A stretch of 64,000 nt of DNA from Sialis fuliginosa (GCA_961205875.1 OY540810.1:3534001-3598000), one strand, 5' to 3'. Counted from the stretch's first letter, positions 1 to 12,037 are shown. Notes: generated by a model from the sequence alone, not told the origin. Numbers and translations: made by a program.

Positions 1-299
1 TCAAAAACCACTTATCCGATTTACGTGTGTGTTTTTTTTTAATTCATAGATATGTTATCTGGCCAGGTTATAGGCTATATTTTGAATGGAATTTCGTGGA
101 GCATGAATTGTATTGAATTGAACTAAAGGCAGATTTAAGCTTAAAATTATAGTATTATAGTAATTTTTTATGAACTACGGTTGTTGCAATGAAAACTTGT
201 TTTTAGAGTTAATGTATCACTTTCCACTGTTGCAATGATGTTTATTTTATTAAAATCGGTTCAGTAATTCTCCTTTTTATTTCGCGGTAGTCGGAAGAA

Positions 300-739
300 A
301 AGTCATAGAGTACATTTACACAACGATATTATTCCGGTTTTACTATAACCGATGTAGTTAAACTGTTTTAAGTGGTGCTGTTTACAAATACGAGAATAAG
401 TGACGTCAGCTGGATTTATAATTCCGATTTGAAATACGCTATAAGTTCGATGGTGTACCAACAAGAAATCTCAAAAATATTTCGTCTCTGTACTAGTATC
501 TATGGATTAGCTATGGAATTTAGAGCAGTGACACTTCAACTAATTGTAACACAGTTGGCATCTTTGACCGTACAAAATAATTTTCATAACATCACCACTG
601 TTTTAATACCGTTGGTATTTATTTACCTACAATGCGTACGCGAAACTTGTCAAAGTCATCAACAAACTCCAAAAGAACTGTCATATAAGTTTGATATCTC
701 AGTTGAAAGTACTTGCTAGCTCCTTTATAATACCGGACA
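300..739. mobile_element. Chimeric repeat: X-family segment joined to the right part of a Y MITE (copy 1)
   Basis: 300-487 matches the X element at 49440-49860, but with its inner block in opposite order and orientation. From about 490 (TACTAGTATCTATGGATTAG) to 739 it is the Y family up to its terminus CCGGACA followed by TAA. The Y left arm is missing. Confidence 0.7.
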
Positions 740-849
740 TAAGAGAAATTCTAGTTTGTGTGACTATCAGATTGTTTGCAATATATACCTTCACAATGTG
801 TAGATCTCCACTCTCCCCATATAACACATTCGGAGTACCGCTTGTTTAC

Positions 850-1030
850 GTTTTAACGTCTGATCTCAGACAGATGAAAGATGGCAGGCGGGTGCGGGTG
901 CGTCCCGTCCGGGAGAGATCCAAACCCGAGTCCCCAAGCGCGCCACTTCTCTGTGGGGTTGTGTCTTTGAGGGTGTATTTTGGAGGGTTTAAAAGTCACG
1001 GTGTGGTGATTTAATTTAAGATAATAAAGT
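850..1030. other. GC-rich block of unknown origin with AATAAA
   Basis: GGCAGGCGGGTGCGGGTGCG to CGCGCCACTTCTCTGTGGGG is far richer in G and C than its surroundings; AATAAA at about 1023-1028 on the plus strand could end a transcript or a retroposon. Frames on both strands match nothing recognised. Confidence 0.3.
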
Positions 1031-1424
1031 CGCTTATATTTCAATGTTTGTTAAATGCAGGGGTCAAAATTGGTCAGTAAAAGTCAGTTGTTTGTAACCC
1101 GGTCACTGAAAGTAAGTTTTTTTGGAAAAATGGTCAGTTTTGTCAGTTTTTTGGGTTTGGCATTCAAAGTTTTCACATCGGAGCCCTATTTCTCGTAAAA
1201 ATACTCACTATTTGACTTCAAAACGATACAATTACCGTGAAAAATATATTTAAATTATAAATAATGTTCTATTTAGTTTACTTATTTGTATTGTTTATTA
1301 CCAACTTTTAGAAGATATTTTATGATACAATTGTAACGTTTTTATACGTGAACATATAAACAACATAATCTTACCCTAGCACTGGTTATGCCAAGTTCGG
1401 ATAAGAAAAATTAACAAACATTAA

Positions 1425-1752
1425 TGTCCGGTATCATAAAGGACCTAACAAATTTGTTAGCTAACAAGCACTTTCAACTGAGATATCAAACTTATATGAC
1501 AGTTCTTTTGGAGTTTGTTGATGACTTTGACAAGTTTCGCGCACGCGTTGTAGGTAAATACAAACGGTATTAAAACAGTGGTGATGTTATGAAAATTATT
1601 TTGTACGGTCAAAGATGCCAACTGTGTTACAATTAGTTGAAGTGTCACTGCTCTAAATTCCATAACTAATCAATAGATACTAGTACAGTATTAATACCCC
1701 ATTTGAATGTAATTGTTAACAAATTTTGTTAGGTCTTTTATAATACCGGACA
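1425..1752. mobile_element. Y-family MITE (TGTCCGGTAT ends), copy 2, TSD TAA
   Basis: Ends TGTCCGGTATCATAAAGGAC / AATACCGGACA with TAA on both sides (1422-1424, 1753-1755); 3-bp TNA duplications point to PIF/Harbinger. GCTAGCTAGCAA-like motifs and CACTTTCAA lie just inside each end. Confidence 0.85.
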
Positions 1753-1755
1753 TAA

Positions 1756-2825
1756 CTGTAATGTTTGTTACTTTTGTTATGAACATAATAAAAAGTTGGT
1801 AAGGGTTGGCTATGGGGATAGTGAAGGCCAATAATTATAAAAGTATTTTTTTAATAATCAGACCATCAATACACATTTTCGTAAATATCTCGACTCCAGG
1901 TCCAAAAAAAAAATAAACCTAACGGAGCACCAAACAAACATATGGTGTGAATATGGCTTCGATACGTCCAGTGTTTTAGGTATGTTGAAAATTCATACAT
2001 ACGCACCAATGTTTTTATATATTTAGATTTAACCTACACCCAAAAATAAAATAAAAGTATAATAAATAAATACAGTTAGCATTTTAACGCCCATTTTAAT
2101 TTGGCGCTACAGGCGGTAGCCTGTGCCTAACGTCGGCCCTGTGCGGCATATATGCATACATAATATGAACACATCAATACAATTTATCATTATAATTAAT
2201 CTCCGCAAGCTACCCATTTAATCTTTTTAACAGTTTTTAATTTTCTAAAGAATATTTATATTTATATCGGTCGACATGGATTTTTCTGTAATAAATATAT
2301 TTTTGAACTGACGTATCAAATAAAAATATCTTATGGTCAATAAATGTTGAGCGTTACTGATGGATATATAACCGACGATTAATTTAATTCTGGAGTTAAA
2401 AAAACGTTAATGATCCGTATCCAAATTATAAATCATGACTCAGAGGCCGTTGTGAAACGAGTCTATTGGAAAACACGCTCTTTAAACAACATTTTTATTT
2501 TTTACTGGCCGTAAATTATTTTTTATCTCAAGCATTGTTTGTTTAATATCTAATAATAACCCTGCGATTGGAAGAATTATCAGATATTATTAATTCAATC
2601 TGTATATATTTAATTAATCTCTCTGAATATATTCTTACTTCTCAACGATACAAGTATTAGGAAAATAATAATAAAAACAAGTTAATATTAAATATATGTA
2701 TAAAAGATGAATACTATTTATAATAGAAGTTCCCAGCGACTCTCCACATTTTTTTTCGAAATGTAATCTTTTAAATTTTATTAGACAATATCAGTTGTAT
2801 TTTTTTCTTAGTACGCACCTGACTT
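1756..2825. other. AT-rich sequence, no gene seen
   Basis: Contains a remnant of a CAGGCGGTAGCCTGTGCC repeat (about 2105-2150). Nothing else recognised. Confidence 0.5.
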
Positions 2826-2875
2826 AACCTAACCTAACCTAACCTAACCTAACCTAACCTAACCTAACCTAACCT
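2826..2875. repeat. Interstitial insect telomere repeat, (AACCT)10
   Basis: Ten exact AACCT units, equal to (TTAGG)10 on the other strand, followed by a decayed unit CACCT. Short arrays also at 59575-59589 and 23468-23480. Confidence 0.95.
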
Positions 2876-3914
2876 CACCTCTTGGGCTATTATATCTCTA
2901 TAAGGGTTGGTTTGTGGACTCATGTGGATTATATATCTATTTATATTTTACTCATAGATAGTCCTGGTTGTTACAAAATCCTTTTTTGAATAATGTAATA
3001 ATCAAAATTCGCGATTAAATTTTAATATTAGAATGATATGGATATGTACTCTTAGTAATAAAAATACCATATCTATACATATCATGAAGCATATGAAAGG
3101 ATTTTGAAGATCAATTAATCGAAAATAGCAGCAATAAATGAATCACAAAAGAAGCATTAGTCTTGTAATATTTGTTTTAGAATTCCATTGACAATTATAG
3201 ACAGTAAGATTGTAGAATAGCGAATATGTAAATAAATATAAATGTGTTTGAAAATGTGGTAATGGAATGGAAAACTATAAAATTATTTTTCGAAAACTTT
3301 TTATTTTAACATGACAAAATGACAGAAAAATAAGTTTTTTAACCCTCAATAAAAACTAATGATTATAATAACATACACATTTTATACTCCAATTTACATG
3401 GAATAGGCGTGTTTGAAATAACAATGATTCTCTGTTTCTAAGACACTAAACTGAAATGTTAAAAAAATCACACAAATAAGAAAACAGACGTTAATAAAGA
3501 AAAACAACAAAAATTCATATAATTGTACATATATTTTATTTTGTTTGGCAGAATCTTCAAAGATATTCTGTGTGGTAAAGCTTCACTGATATAATTATAT
3601 GAGTAGGGCTTAATAAGATTATACTAAATATATTTTGATATCATTAGATCTACATATATACATTTTTATTACTGTAGATTTGTGGACATTGCATGATAAT
3701 TCAAATTAAATGCGGAGTAGTACCTATATATGTATTTATTACGAATTTGAATATGAGGGGATCTTAACAATCAAAGGTGAAAGTACATCGGTAAGAAAAA
3801 CGGAGCCAGTACTGAGGACCAGCATTTTCAGCTTTAAGCATAAGACCGTACTGTAAGTTGTTTACTTAAATATTTTCGTGAAAAACATAATGCTGATTGT
3901 GAGTTAATATTGTG
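2876..3914. other. AT-rich sequence, no gene seen
   Basis: Low-complexity AT-rich DNA without recognisable repeats or splice-flanked frames. Confidence 0.5.
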
Positions 3915-3960
3915 GCTATTTTTTCAGTATCAGTTTACTAATTGATACTGAAAAAATAGC
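3915..3960. repeat. Perfect 18-bp hairpin
   Basis: GCTATTTTTTCAGTATCA, a 10-nt loop, then its exact inverse. No terminator or gene is near; possibly the remnant of a small MITE. Confidence 0.8.
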
Positions 3961-4024
3961 ATAACTATTGAAACTAATGATAATAAGTTAAAGTCATCCC
4001 TGGTTAGTTCAGATACAACTAAAA

Positions 4025-4718
4025 TGGCGTTTTTCCACACACCGGAAATCCCGGTTGCAATGTAATCAAATCAGTACTTTTCCACGTAGACCGACCCGGC
4101 TGCATATTTCCAAAAGCCCGTCCAGTACAGAGCAACGGATGAAAATTGTGCTCTGTAAAGCACTGGAGTTTGGAAATCGTTTCATTGATATTTGCACTCC
4201 AAACCCCAGTCGAGTACAGAGCATACTCAGACTAGAACTAGGTGTGGAATCTCGATGTGGGGTTTATAAACTATAGTTTAAAAAATATGCGTTACTTATT
4301 ATTATATCAAATTAAAACATTTTCGCGTTAGCGAAAATGTAGTATTCTTATATGCTATTTTATTATGTAATAAATTTTATGGTTGATACGGAGAATAGGG
4401 GTACAAGCTTTCACTACTGTCTAACATTAGCCTCAGTCTGAATATGCTCTGTACTCGACTGGGGTTTGGAGTGCAAATATCAATGAAACGATTTCCAAAC
4501 TCCAGTGCTTTACAGAGCACAATTTTCGTCCGTTGCGGCCCGGCTGACTTGCCGGTGACAGCACCTGCAACGTAAAATGCTGCCGGCGTTGAATTCGACA
4601 ATCTGAGGTATATTAACACAAGAACGTAACGCTTGTTAAACATTGTACACATGTTTCGATCACTACAGCTAGAACACAACTGCAACGGTACTGGTTTTGC
4701 CGGTGTGTGGAAAAACGG
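4025..4718. mobile_element. Foldback element with TTTTTCCACACACCGG ends
   Basis: Ends TGGCGTTTTTCCACACACCGG (first 20 shown as TGGCGTTTTTCCACACACCG) and its inverse at 4698-4718. Inner arms 4129-4230 and 4432-4535 are inverted copies about 100 bp long with few mismatches. The loop includes a perfect 10-bp hairpin (ACATTTTCGC gtta GCGAAAATGT, 4317-4340). A segment of the loop recurs inverted at 19385-19555. Confidence 0.8.
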
Positions 4719-4754
4719 CCAAACACCAATTGTATTTTATACGAATATTGACAC

Positions 4755-4985
4755 TAATATCGGTATTATAAAGGAGCTACCAAAATTTCCTAGCTAGCAA
4801 GAACTTTAAAATGAGGTTTCTAACTTATCTGACTGTTCTCCTTTTAAGTTTCATGAAGTGTTTGACATTTTTTGCGCACGCGTGGTATGTAAACACCAAT
4901 GGTATTAAAACAGTGTCGATATATTGAAAAGTATTTTGTGGGGTTAGAGTCGCCAACTGTGTTACAATAAGTTGAAGTATGGTGA
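4755..4985. mobile_element. Y-family MITE, copy 3, decayed and truncated
   Basis: Starts ATCGGTATTATAAAGGAGCT and follows the Y family (GCGCACGCGTGGTATGTAAA, CAACTGTGTTACAATAAGTT) to about 4985, then the right end is missing. Confidence 0.7.
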
Positions 4986-5296
4986 GTGGGTTACATTTGA
5001 CATCACTATGGATTGCTTGGTTCGTATAACATATCTGTCTCGTAATTACTCTGAATTAACAAGGTTTTACTACTTGAATTCCACATGATCATAGATCATG
5101 AAAACTGCAAAAATGTAATTTCTCAGGAAAGCGATTTGATAGTTTGAAGGGTATAAGTATACCTATTTTCTTCAGATATCATTAAATTATCTTTTGTTTT
5201 GACATATTTCTCGAATGAATAGATATAAGATAGAAATATATACAAAACAATCAGAATAAGTGCTTATCAGAAAATGACCAAAATGTTAGTTATTAT

Positions 5297-5590
5297 TATA
5301 GAGATTGGAAAAATAGTTTTTCAACTATTGCGTAAAAATGCATTTATTGTAATTTTTATTACATATCTCCACCGTTTTCAGAAAACTGGTTTGATTGAAC
5401 ACAATTTGAAATCAACTATTTGCAAAACTACCTTTCCAACTATTTTAAAACTATTTGCGACACTTTTTACTGCTTCATTTGCACTAATTATTATTAAATC
5501 GTAAACAAAACTATTTACCGACTATTTTCCGAAAAAAAATTCAACTAGTAACTATTTCATCGAAAATAACAACTATTTTTCCAATCTCTA
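5297..5590. mobile_element. hAT-like MITE with 8-bp target duplication GTTATTAT
   Basis: Inverted ends GAGATTGGAAAAATAGTT / AACTATTTTTCCAATCTC, flanked by GTTATTAT at 5289-5296 and 5591-5598. The interior is full of CTATTT/AACTATTT words and codes for nothing. A related unoccupied flank (gaccaaaatgtcagttatcat) occurs at 8620-8641. Confidence 0.7.
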
Positions 5591-6439
5591 GTTATTATCA
5601 TTTCTTCAAAATCAGTGACTCGATGGCATTCTGGCCACACTGTTTAGCCCTGGGATATATGTATATATAGCACACACAAGGTATATAATGTGTGTTTTTA
5701 TTTTGACGGTTTCTGTGGAAATTGGAACATTTGACAATTTGTAGCGGTCCTGGTACAAATCCGGTGCCAAACACATTATTTAATATGCCCCGAAGCGTTT
5801 TTCAGCTTTTTATCTTTTCATCAACTGATTTATTGGATGTGGTAAATATTGGATGTCGCGTACAGGTGATTATTAAATCACTCACGATTGAAATGTTTGT
5901 CGTTTTGGTTATAAATATATTGGGCAATAAAATTGTGAGAGTGATTTATTTAATTCAGATGATTAAAAATTTATGGTTTATTATGTCTTGTAAATTATAA
6001 TCGACTATCTTTCAGAATTTAAGACTTTTGTGACAATATTTATATGTATAAGTTGAGAAAGTTTATTGAAATATAGTATGAAATGTTGGAATGATGTTAT
6101 TATTTTCAGCTTTTACTTTCAAGATAAACCAAAAAATTTATATTCTCGATTTTTTGCGCAGTTTTGAATTTCAGGATTATAATAGTTCCATTGTTGTTTG
6201 GGGAACATAAACAAAAAGCATACTTTTGATTAAAAAGTGGGTTAATATATGGTTATATATATACATACCTATATGTATTTAGTTTGTATATTTAAAACTT
6301 TTACTTTAGTTTTCACAAAATTAGATTTATTCTAGTTTATTAATAATTGGGTTTTTTCTGTTTTGTTTCTTAATGATAAATAGAAAATCTTAATCTTAAA
6401 ATAATTCTTATTTTATAAGTACAATCTTATGTACTCTCT

Positions 6440-7120
6440 AAAACTAAATCAGTGAATAATCACTGATTATCAGTGACAATGGTCTACTCAGCACTGTGAA
6501 ATAGCGATAAGTATAACACTGCTAATCAGTGGATAATCACTGAAAAAATCAGTGGGTCATTGCTAATATGGTCAAAATCATTTGTTGATTAGCGAGAACT
6601 GGTATATATCACTGATTTTCAGTGACTTTTACGTTCACTAGAGGAATAAGTGGAATTCTCACTAATTCAGTTTAAAAGAGTATATTTGCAGTTAAGTTAT
6701 ATTCTCTCAATCAGTGAATTGTCACTGATTGTCTATTCACCGATTTAACAAAATATAAATATGCAACTGGAAATCAGTGATTTAATCATTGAAAAATGTA
6801 GAATACTGATAATATCACAGTTAGTGACATACTACTCTCTATAACTGAATCAGCGGCTATGGTGTACTCTGCACTGTCAAATAGTAAAAAGTAAACCACT
6901 GCTAATCAGTGGACAATCACTCCTAATCAGTGGATAATCACTGAACAAATCAGTGGATTATTGTTAATATGGCCAAAATCACTGGTTGATCAGTGAGAAC
7001 TGATTTTCAGTGACTTTTACGTTCACTGAATGAATCAGTGGAATTCTCACTGATTTAGTTTAAGACTAACTAACTGATCCGTCTGTGATTTAATTGTATA
7101 TATGATGAATCAGTGATTTT
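6440..7120. repeat. AATCAGTG / CACTGATT cluster with about 400-bp duplication
   Basis: About 15 exact copies of the 8-mer AATCAGTG, in both orientations, many arranged as inverted pairs (AATCAGTG-n-AATCACTGATT). 6433-6675 and 6834-7065 are diverged direct copies, sharing CACTGCTAATCAGTGGA, AATATGG and GACTTTTACGTTCACT. Isolated extra copies at about 5610 and 7750. Confidence 0.85.
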
Positions 7121-8158
7121 TTTTCACAAATAGTAGACAAAATTCAAAATCTCTATGTATGTTATGTTAACAATATACTTATAAGATCAATACAAATAAA
7201 TAAAATATATTAAAGCAGCTATTCAGATTTATTCATTTTGACACTGTGAATCCTTGTATTATTTTAGCGGTGTTGAAATAACACGGTTCCCAAAACTTTA
7301 GACAGTGTAAAAATGTTTTAACGAAAATTGATTGACAGGTACAAACGTGTGTATACACATTTACAAAAAATATATATGAAATTAAAATTAGTACAAAATT
7401 AAAAGCGACATTAGAGATTTAAATAATCTGTGTATGTTTTTGCATATCGAGTAAGTGACGCGTTCACTTAATACAGACCGGTATTAAGTTGATATTGTTT
7501 GTGAATATATATAATTAGTTTTTTGAGGTTGGTATTGAAAAAAATATTACCTTCTGGAGCAAAAGAATATATTCATGAAATGGTGGATTATATTTTAACT
7601 GTAATTTCAACAGCTGTGAAAGATATAATGAATTAATTAAATTATATTATTTTTACTTTCAAATCAGATATTATGAATACACCTTGCCCCTTACCCACTA
7701 AAAATTACGTAAGTATTTTAAATAATCACTTCTATACTTTCTTGTTCTGAATCAGTGAAAAGTAACAAATCATTAAGTACAAATGTTACGAAAATTCAAT
7801 TGGAATTTTGTGAAATACAGTATTTAGTTCAGTATTCTGCCTTATCAACTTTTAAAATCTGTTTAGACAGCTCGCGATGTAAATGTTGAACGTTAGACAC
7901 TATATAAATTACAGATTTAATTGTTTAGTGATAAATCAAGTGATTTTTTAATCGATTTAAAAGAGTAAAACATAATGGACGGTTAGCAGATTATTTTAAA
8001 TGAAAATAACAGGTACCTACTAGAGATCAGATCGGACCTTAAAAAAAAAATTTGAGGGAGGTTTTCACCCCTTAAATGGTCGTTATCACTCATATAAAAA
8101 AATACATGTCCCTTAGATTGGACTATTAGTATACGAAATTGCAACAAAATCGGGAGAG
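7121..8158. other. AT-rich sequence, no gene seen
   Basis: One isolated AATCAGTG near 7750; otherwise unremarkable up to the 146-bp tandem repeat. Confidence 0.5.
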
Positions 8159-8555
8159 GGTCGGACTGACAAAACTGCCAAGATATATATGAACTGGTCG
8201 ACTGAAAGATTTAAAAAGTACATTGTTATAGTTTTAATTTGGCATATATTCAGCCCAAAACTCGATGACGTAAAAGTGTCCTTAAATTCACCCCTCTCTT
8301 TTGGTCGGACTGCATTACCTGCCAAGATATGAGCTGGCCGACCGAAAGATTTAAAAAGTACATTGTTATAGCTTTAATTTAGCATATAATTCAGCCCAAA
8401 ACTCGATGACGTAAAAGTGTCCTTAAAATCACCCCTCTTTTTTGGTCGGACTGCATTCCCTACCAAGATACGAGCTGGCCGACCAAAAGATTTAAAAAGT
8501 ACATTGTTGTAGCTTTAATTTGGCATATAATTCAGCCCAAAACTCGATGACGTAT
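8159..8555. repeat. Tandem repeat, about 146-bp unit, 2.7 copies
   Basis: GGTCGGACTG recurs at about 8159, 8303 and 8453; each unit holds AAAGATTTAAAAAGTACATT and CAGCCCAAAACTCGATGACG with few differences between units. Confidence 0.9.
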
Positions 8556-8749
8556 GTTTTAGGGGTTGGCGGCTCCCGGTCTATATGTGTATATATCGTA
8601 ATAAATGTTAATTAGAAAATGACCAAAATGTCAGTTATCATGTTATGGCCATCGATATATTCGAAAAATAAATAAACCAAGGTATATATAATTAGCTATA
8701 TTTCAATACTTGACGCATTTCAACAATGCTGTTTAGGAACAAATTAGCG

Positions 8750-9060
8750 CGCGTCGTGAAGATAGCACGGATGCAGGTACACTGTTAACAATAAATATCT
8801 CGCGTCGCGGCGTCACATATCTGTCCGCGGCACGACTGCGACGGGAAGTGATAAATAACCGTCAACGAGCGTCTGACGTCGATACATTAGTAGAGACCGA
8901 CGCGCCACCCGCCGCGCGCGACCCGAGTCTAATGCGGTCGTGCTTGTGCGAGCTCGTACGAGATGTGACCATAGAGATAATATCACATAGAGACAGTGCG
9001 TCAGTCGAAAACGATAACTCTCGATAGAAAGAGAAAGAACGAGATTGTGCACCACAGAAT
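8750..9060. promoter_or_regulatory. CpG-rich block, possible promoter or untranslated first exon
   Basis: Dense CG dinucleotides (GCGCGCGTCGTG, CTCGCGTCGCGGCGTC, GCCGCGCGCGACCC) in AT-rich surroundings, with a TGACGTC site, an insect initiator-like TCAGTC near 9001 on the plus strand and a donor-like GCAG/GTACAC at 8774. Two minus-strand frames cross it but resemble no protein. Gene unknown. Confidence 0.35.
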
Positions 9061-9299
9061 AAAAATACTCCAGTCCACGTCAATGTTAGTCTCATACACA
9101 GGTTGCCTCAGTAGTTTTTAACCAATCAACTTGGGCACCCCAGATGACGTATTTTCCCCTTCTCGCGCCAAGTAATAAGGATATATTCATAGACATAGAA
9201 AATGGACAGAGCATTCTGTATTAACACAATGGTGTAACATTTGTTCAAAAAGTGAGAGAGAGATGCAGTGTAGTTTGGAATATATCTATCTCTTTTTCT

Positions 9300-9670
9300 A
9301 AGAACTATAATACAGGTCTACAACATTTGTTGTAAAATATACCCTTACAGATTTATCTCAATGTTCTTTAAAAAATCGTGTTTTTTTTTAAATTGATATT
9401 TACTTTGACATATTAAATGCCATTTTGCCGTTTTAAAAGTCATTTAGATTGAAATTGTCAAAAAATAAAAAATATACGAAAAAATAATCAGGTGCGTCTT
9501 AAGAAAAATTTCGAACTAATATTTTTTAGTAAAATTGTATAAAAATAAATGGTTAACCAATGCTAGTAAATTTATCTGAATACTATCGGTTTTTATTTAA
9601 ATTGTTCAATAATAATTAACTACCTTTGGCGAATTTAGCACGAGGAAGCACTGTTCATTTACTTTTTTAA
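9300..9670 (+). repeat. V-family dispersed repeat, copy 1
   Basis: Shares with 55618-56015 the order GGTCTAC..ATTTGTTGTAAAATAT, AAATGGTTAACCAATGC, TATCTGAATACTATCGGTTT and TTAGCACGAGGAAGCACTGT. Function unknown. Confidence 0.6.
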
Positions 9671-9769
9671 AGTGTTATTATTTATAAAATTAACTTAAGA
9701 AAATGCTGACATCTTGATACATGCGCGCTTATTTAAATATAAAAAAAAATTATCTGACTTGCATATATA

Positions 9770-10790
9770 ATATAAACTAGCTGCTACCCGCGGCTTCGCT
9801 CGCGTAAATTTTGTAACCCCCATCTTAATGATATTTTTTCCGCCGGATCGAGTGAAGCTAATTACCACTCATATGTAAGAGTGTGAAATATAATTTTTTT
9901 CTATATTTTAGTTTTCATTCATTATGCAAAATCGCAAATATCTCGACTGCTATGCGAGATAGGTTTTTTTTTCTTCTATATACCCGACCCCTGTGGTATT
10001 TTTCCCGCCGGATCTAATAAAACTAATTACAACCCTTCATATGTAACAGGGGGTGAAATGTTTATTACTAAAAAAAAAATTCCCATACAAATTTTTGAAC
10101 CCTTTTGCAATCCCTTAAGGGTTGAATTTTCGGGATACGAAGTAGCCTATGTTCTTCCTCGGGATGCAAGATATCTCACTGCCAAATTTCATCAAGATCG
10201 GTAAAGCGGTTTAGCCGTGAACAGATAAAAAATAGACAGACTGAGAGATACACTTTTGCATTTATATTATAAGTCTTGACTTCTATGTAAGATAAGAGGT
10301 TGTTTTGTCCCCCTAATAACCCCTCTGCCGTAGTATTTTTCTCGCCAGATCGAATGTAATCAATTACAACCCTTCATATGTGACAGGGGGTGAAATATTA
10401 AATTTTTCTTATTTTTAGTTTTCTTCCATTATACAAAATCGTAAATACATATCTTGGTTCCTATGCGAGATTGAGGGTTGTTTTCCCCCTAAAACCTCCA
10501 TCCCCGTGGTATTTTTCCCGCCGGATTGAATAAAACCAATTACAACCCTTCATATGTAACGGGGGGTAAAATATTAATTACTAAAAAAAATCAAAAATGT
10601 TCCACCCCCTTGCAATTTCCAAGGGGTTGCATTTTTGAGATACGAAGTAGCCTATGTCCATCCTCGGGATGCAAGCTATCTTACTGCCAAATTTCATCAA
10701 GATCGGTTCAGCGGTTTAGCCGTGAAAAGGTAACAGACAGACAGAGAGACAGACAAACACACTTTCGCATTTATAATATTAGTATGGATT
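9770..10790 (+). repeat. Two tandem copies of an arthropod retroposon tail
   Basis: Starts CTAGCTGCTACCCGCGGCTT; each copy has the CGCCGGAT, AACCCTTCATATGTAACAGG and ATTTCATCAAGATCGGT...GCGGTTTAGCCGTGAA blocks, then a (CAGA)n stretch and TTTATATTATAAG or TTTCGCATTTATAATATTAG. Tails of this form are widespread in insects and usually mark the 3' end of a non-autonomous retroposon. The 106-codon frame at 10526-10846 is a shadow. Confidence 0.7.
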
Positions 10791-11921
10791 TATTAATATT
10801 ATATACCTACCTACATTTTGTATTAAAATTGATGAACCTTTTTTAAATCAAATATAGTTGTAAATTGAATTAACTTTGTCACTTTTAGATGCACGATGTT
10901 CAGATCACAGAGACAGATGTACAAATTCATACAACAATTAAACAAAATATCATTTAAAATTACGACAATGTTAATTATTAATTAAATAAATTCTTCTAAT
11001 ATTTATACAATTAATACAATAAAATACCTATGTAGGTAAAAATATTGATATATCAATAACTTTAAGTTTTAAATTTTAATGTATTACCTATGTTATGCCG
11101 AATATTAGTCATTCGAATGCTGTGATTGTTTGTCTCCAATTTTTTTGACAAATTTATGTACGAAAATTTTAATTATTTATTACTTTAGAGTTGTGCATAT
11201 TTTTCATTCGTTATGTTCTTTATATTTCTTTTTTGTTCATATAAATTTATTCTTCATATAAAACACATTTAATTCAAAATTTTAAATGGCCACTGACATT
11301 TAAAAATAATAAATAAAATATAATGTATCCATAGTTACGACATTTGCAATTAATTTAGTAAATGCTTAAAGCGCATTATATGTAAACGTATTTTGTTTAT
11401 TTTCTCCTCTTTAACATATCTTTTTCAAAAATCAGACACAGGTTCATGGTTGTCAATTAACCAAAGTATTTGAAAAAAATTAAAAAAATCTAATATCGGT
11501 TTTCGTTTTGATACTTTTTTACATCAAAACTTTTTTTTTCCTTTTTTTTTCATTTTTTTTAAATCTGAAATTTGAACCTTACATTATATCGCCCAAGGAA
11601 TATAAAAAAAATAATAAAAAAATTGTAACTTTTTTTTTGAAAAATTGGGGGCCCCTTGTTACCCCATTTATAAACTTTTTCAAAAAAGGCCCACTAGTTG
11701 TTATTTTTTACCCCCAAGGAATATATAAACCAAATTTCAAGGTTCTCCGATGAGTGGAAATGGTCAAAAAAATGATTATCAGTGAGTGAGGACACTTCGT
11801 TATATATAGTAGATGTATAAACTCTTGATGCATACTATGCTTAATATGTATCTATTCTGGTTGTTAAGTAAGTGTGACTTAAAAATACTGACTTTCATTA
11901 CTTACAACAATTATTTCATCG
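10791..11921. other. AT-rich sequence upstream of the tRNA, no gene seen
   Basis: Long T- and A-runs (11505-11640). An 81-codon Phe/Lys-rich frame here is low-complexity shadow. Confidence 0.5.
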
Positions 11922-11994
11922 GGTTCCATAGTGTAGCGGTTATCACGTCTGCTTTACACGCAGAAGGTCGCCAGTTCGATCCTGGCTGGAACCA
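11922..11994 (+). tRNA. tRNA-Val (anticodon TAC)
   Basis: 73 nt with a complete cloverleaf: acceptor GGTTCCA/TGGAACC with discriminator A at 11994, D-arm GTGTAGCGGTTATCAC, anticodon stem TCTGC/GCAGA around loop TTTACAC (anticodon TAC, reading GTA), and T-arm GCCAG TTCGATC CTGGC. A- and B-box promoters are intact and a T-run (Pol III terminator) starts at 11998. No intron and no encoded CCA, as normal for a nuclear eukaryotic tRNA. Confidence 0.95.
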
Positions 11995-12037
11995 CTTATT
12001 TTTTTAAATTTAAGCTTGTTTTTACGTTGTTTATATA

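Noticed and set aside
372..719. 115-codon frame containing MEFRAVTLQ, also seen at 1457-1663 and 25244-25450
   Set aside because: Recurrence follows copies of the Y MITE; frames differ in ends and extend into terminal inverted repeats.
6440..7120. CRISPR-like array
   Set aside because: Eukaryotic sequence, irregular spacing and an 8-bp word in both orientations; not direct repeats with spacers.
10526..10846. 106-codon frame
   Set aside because: Translation of a retroposon tail with a CAGA-rich stretch.
11813..12007. 64-codon plus-strand frame
   Set aside because: It runs through the tRNA-Val gene and has no family resemblance.
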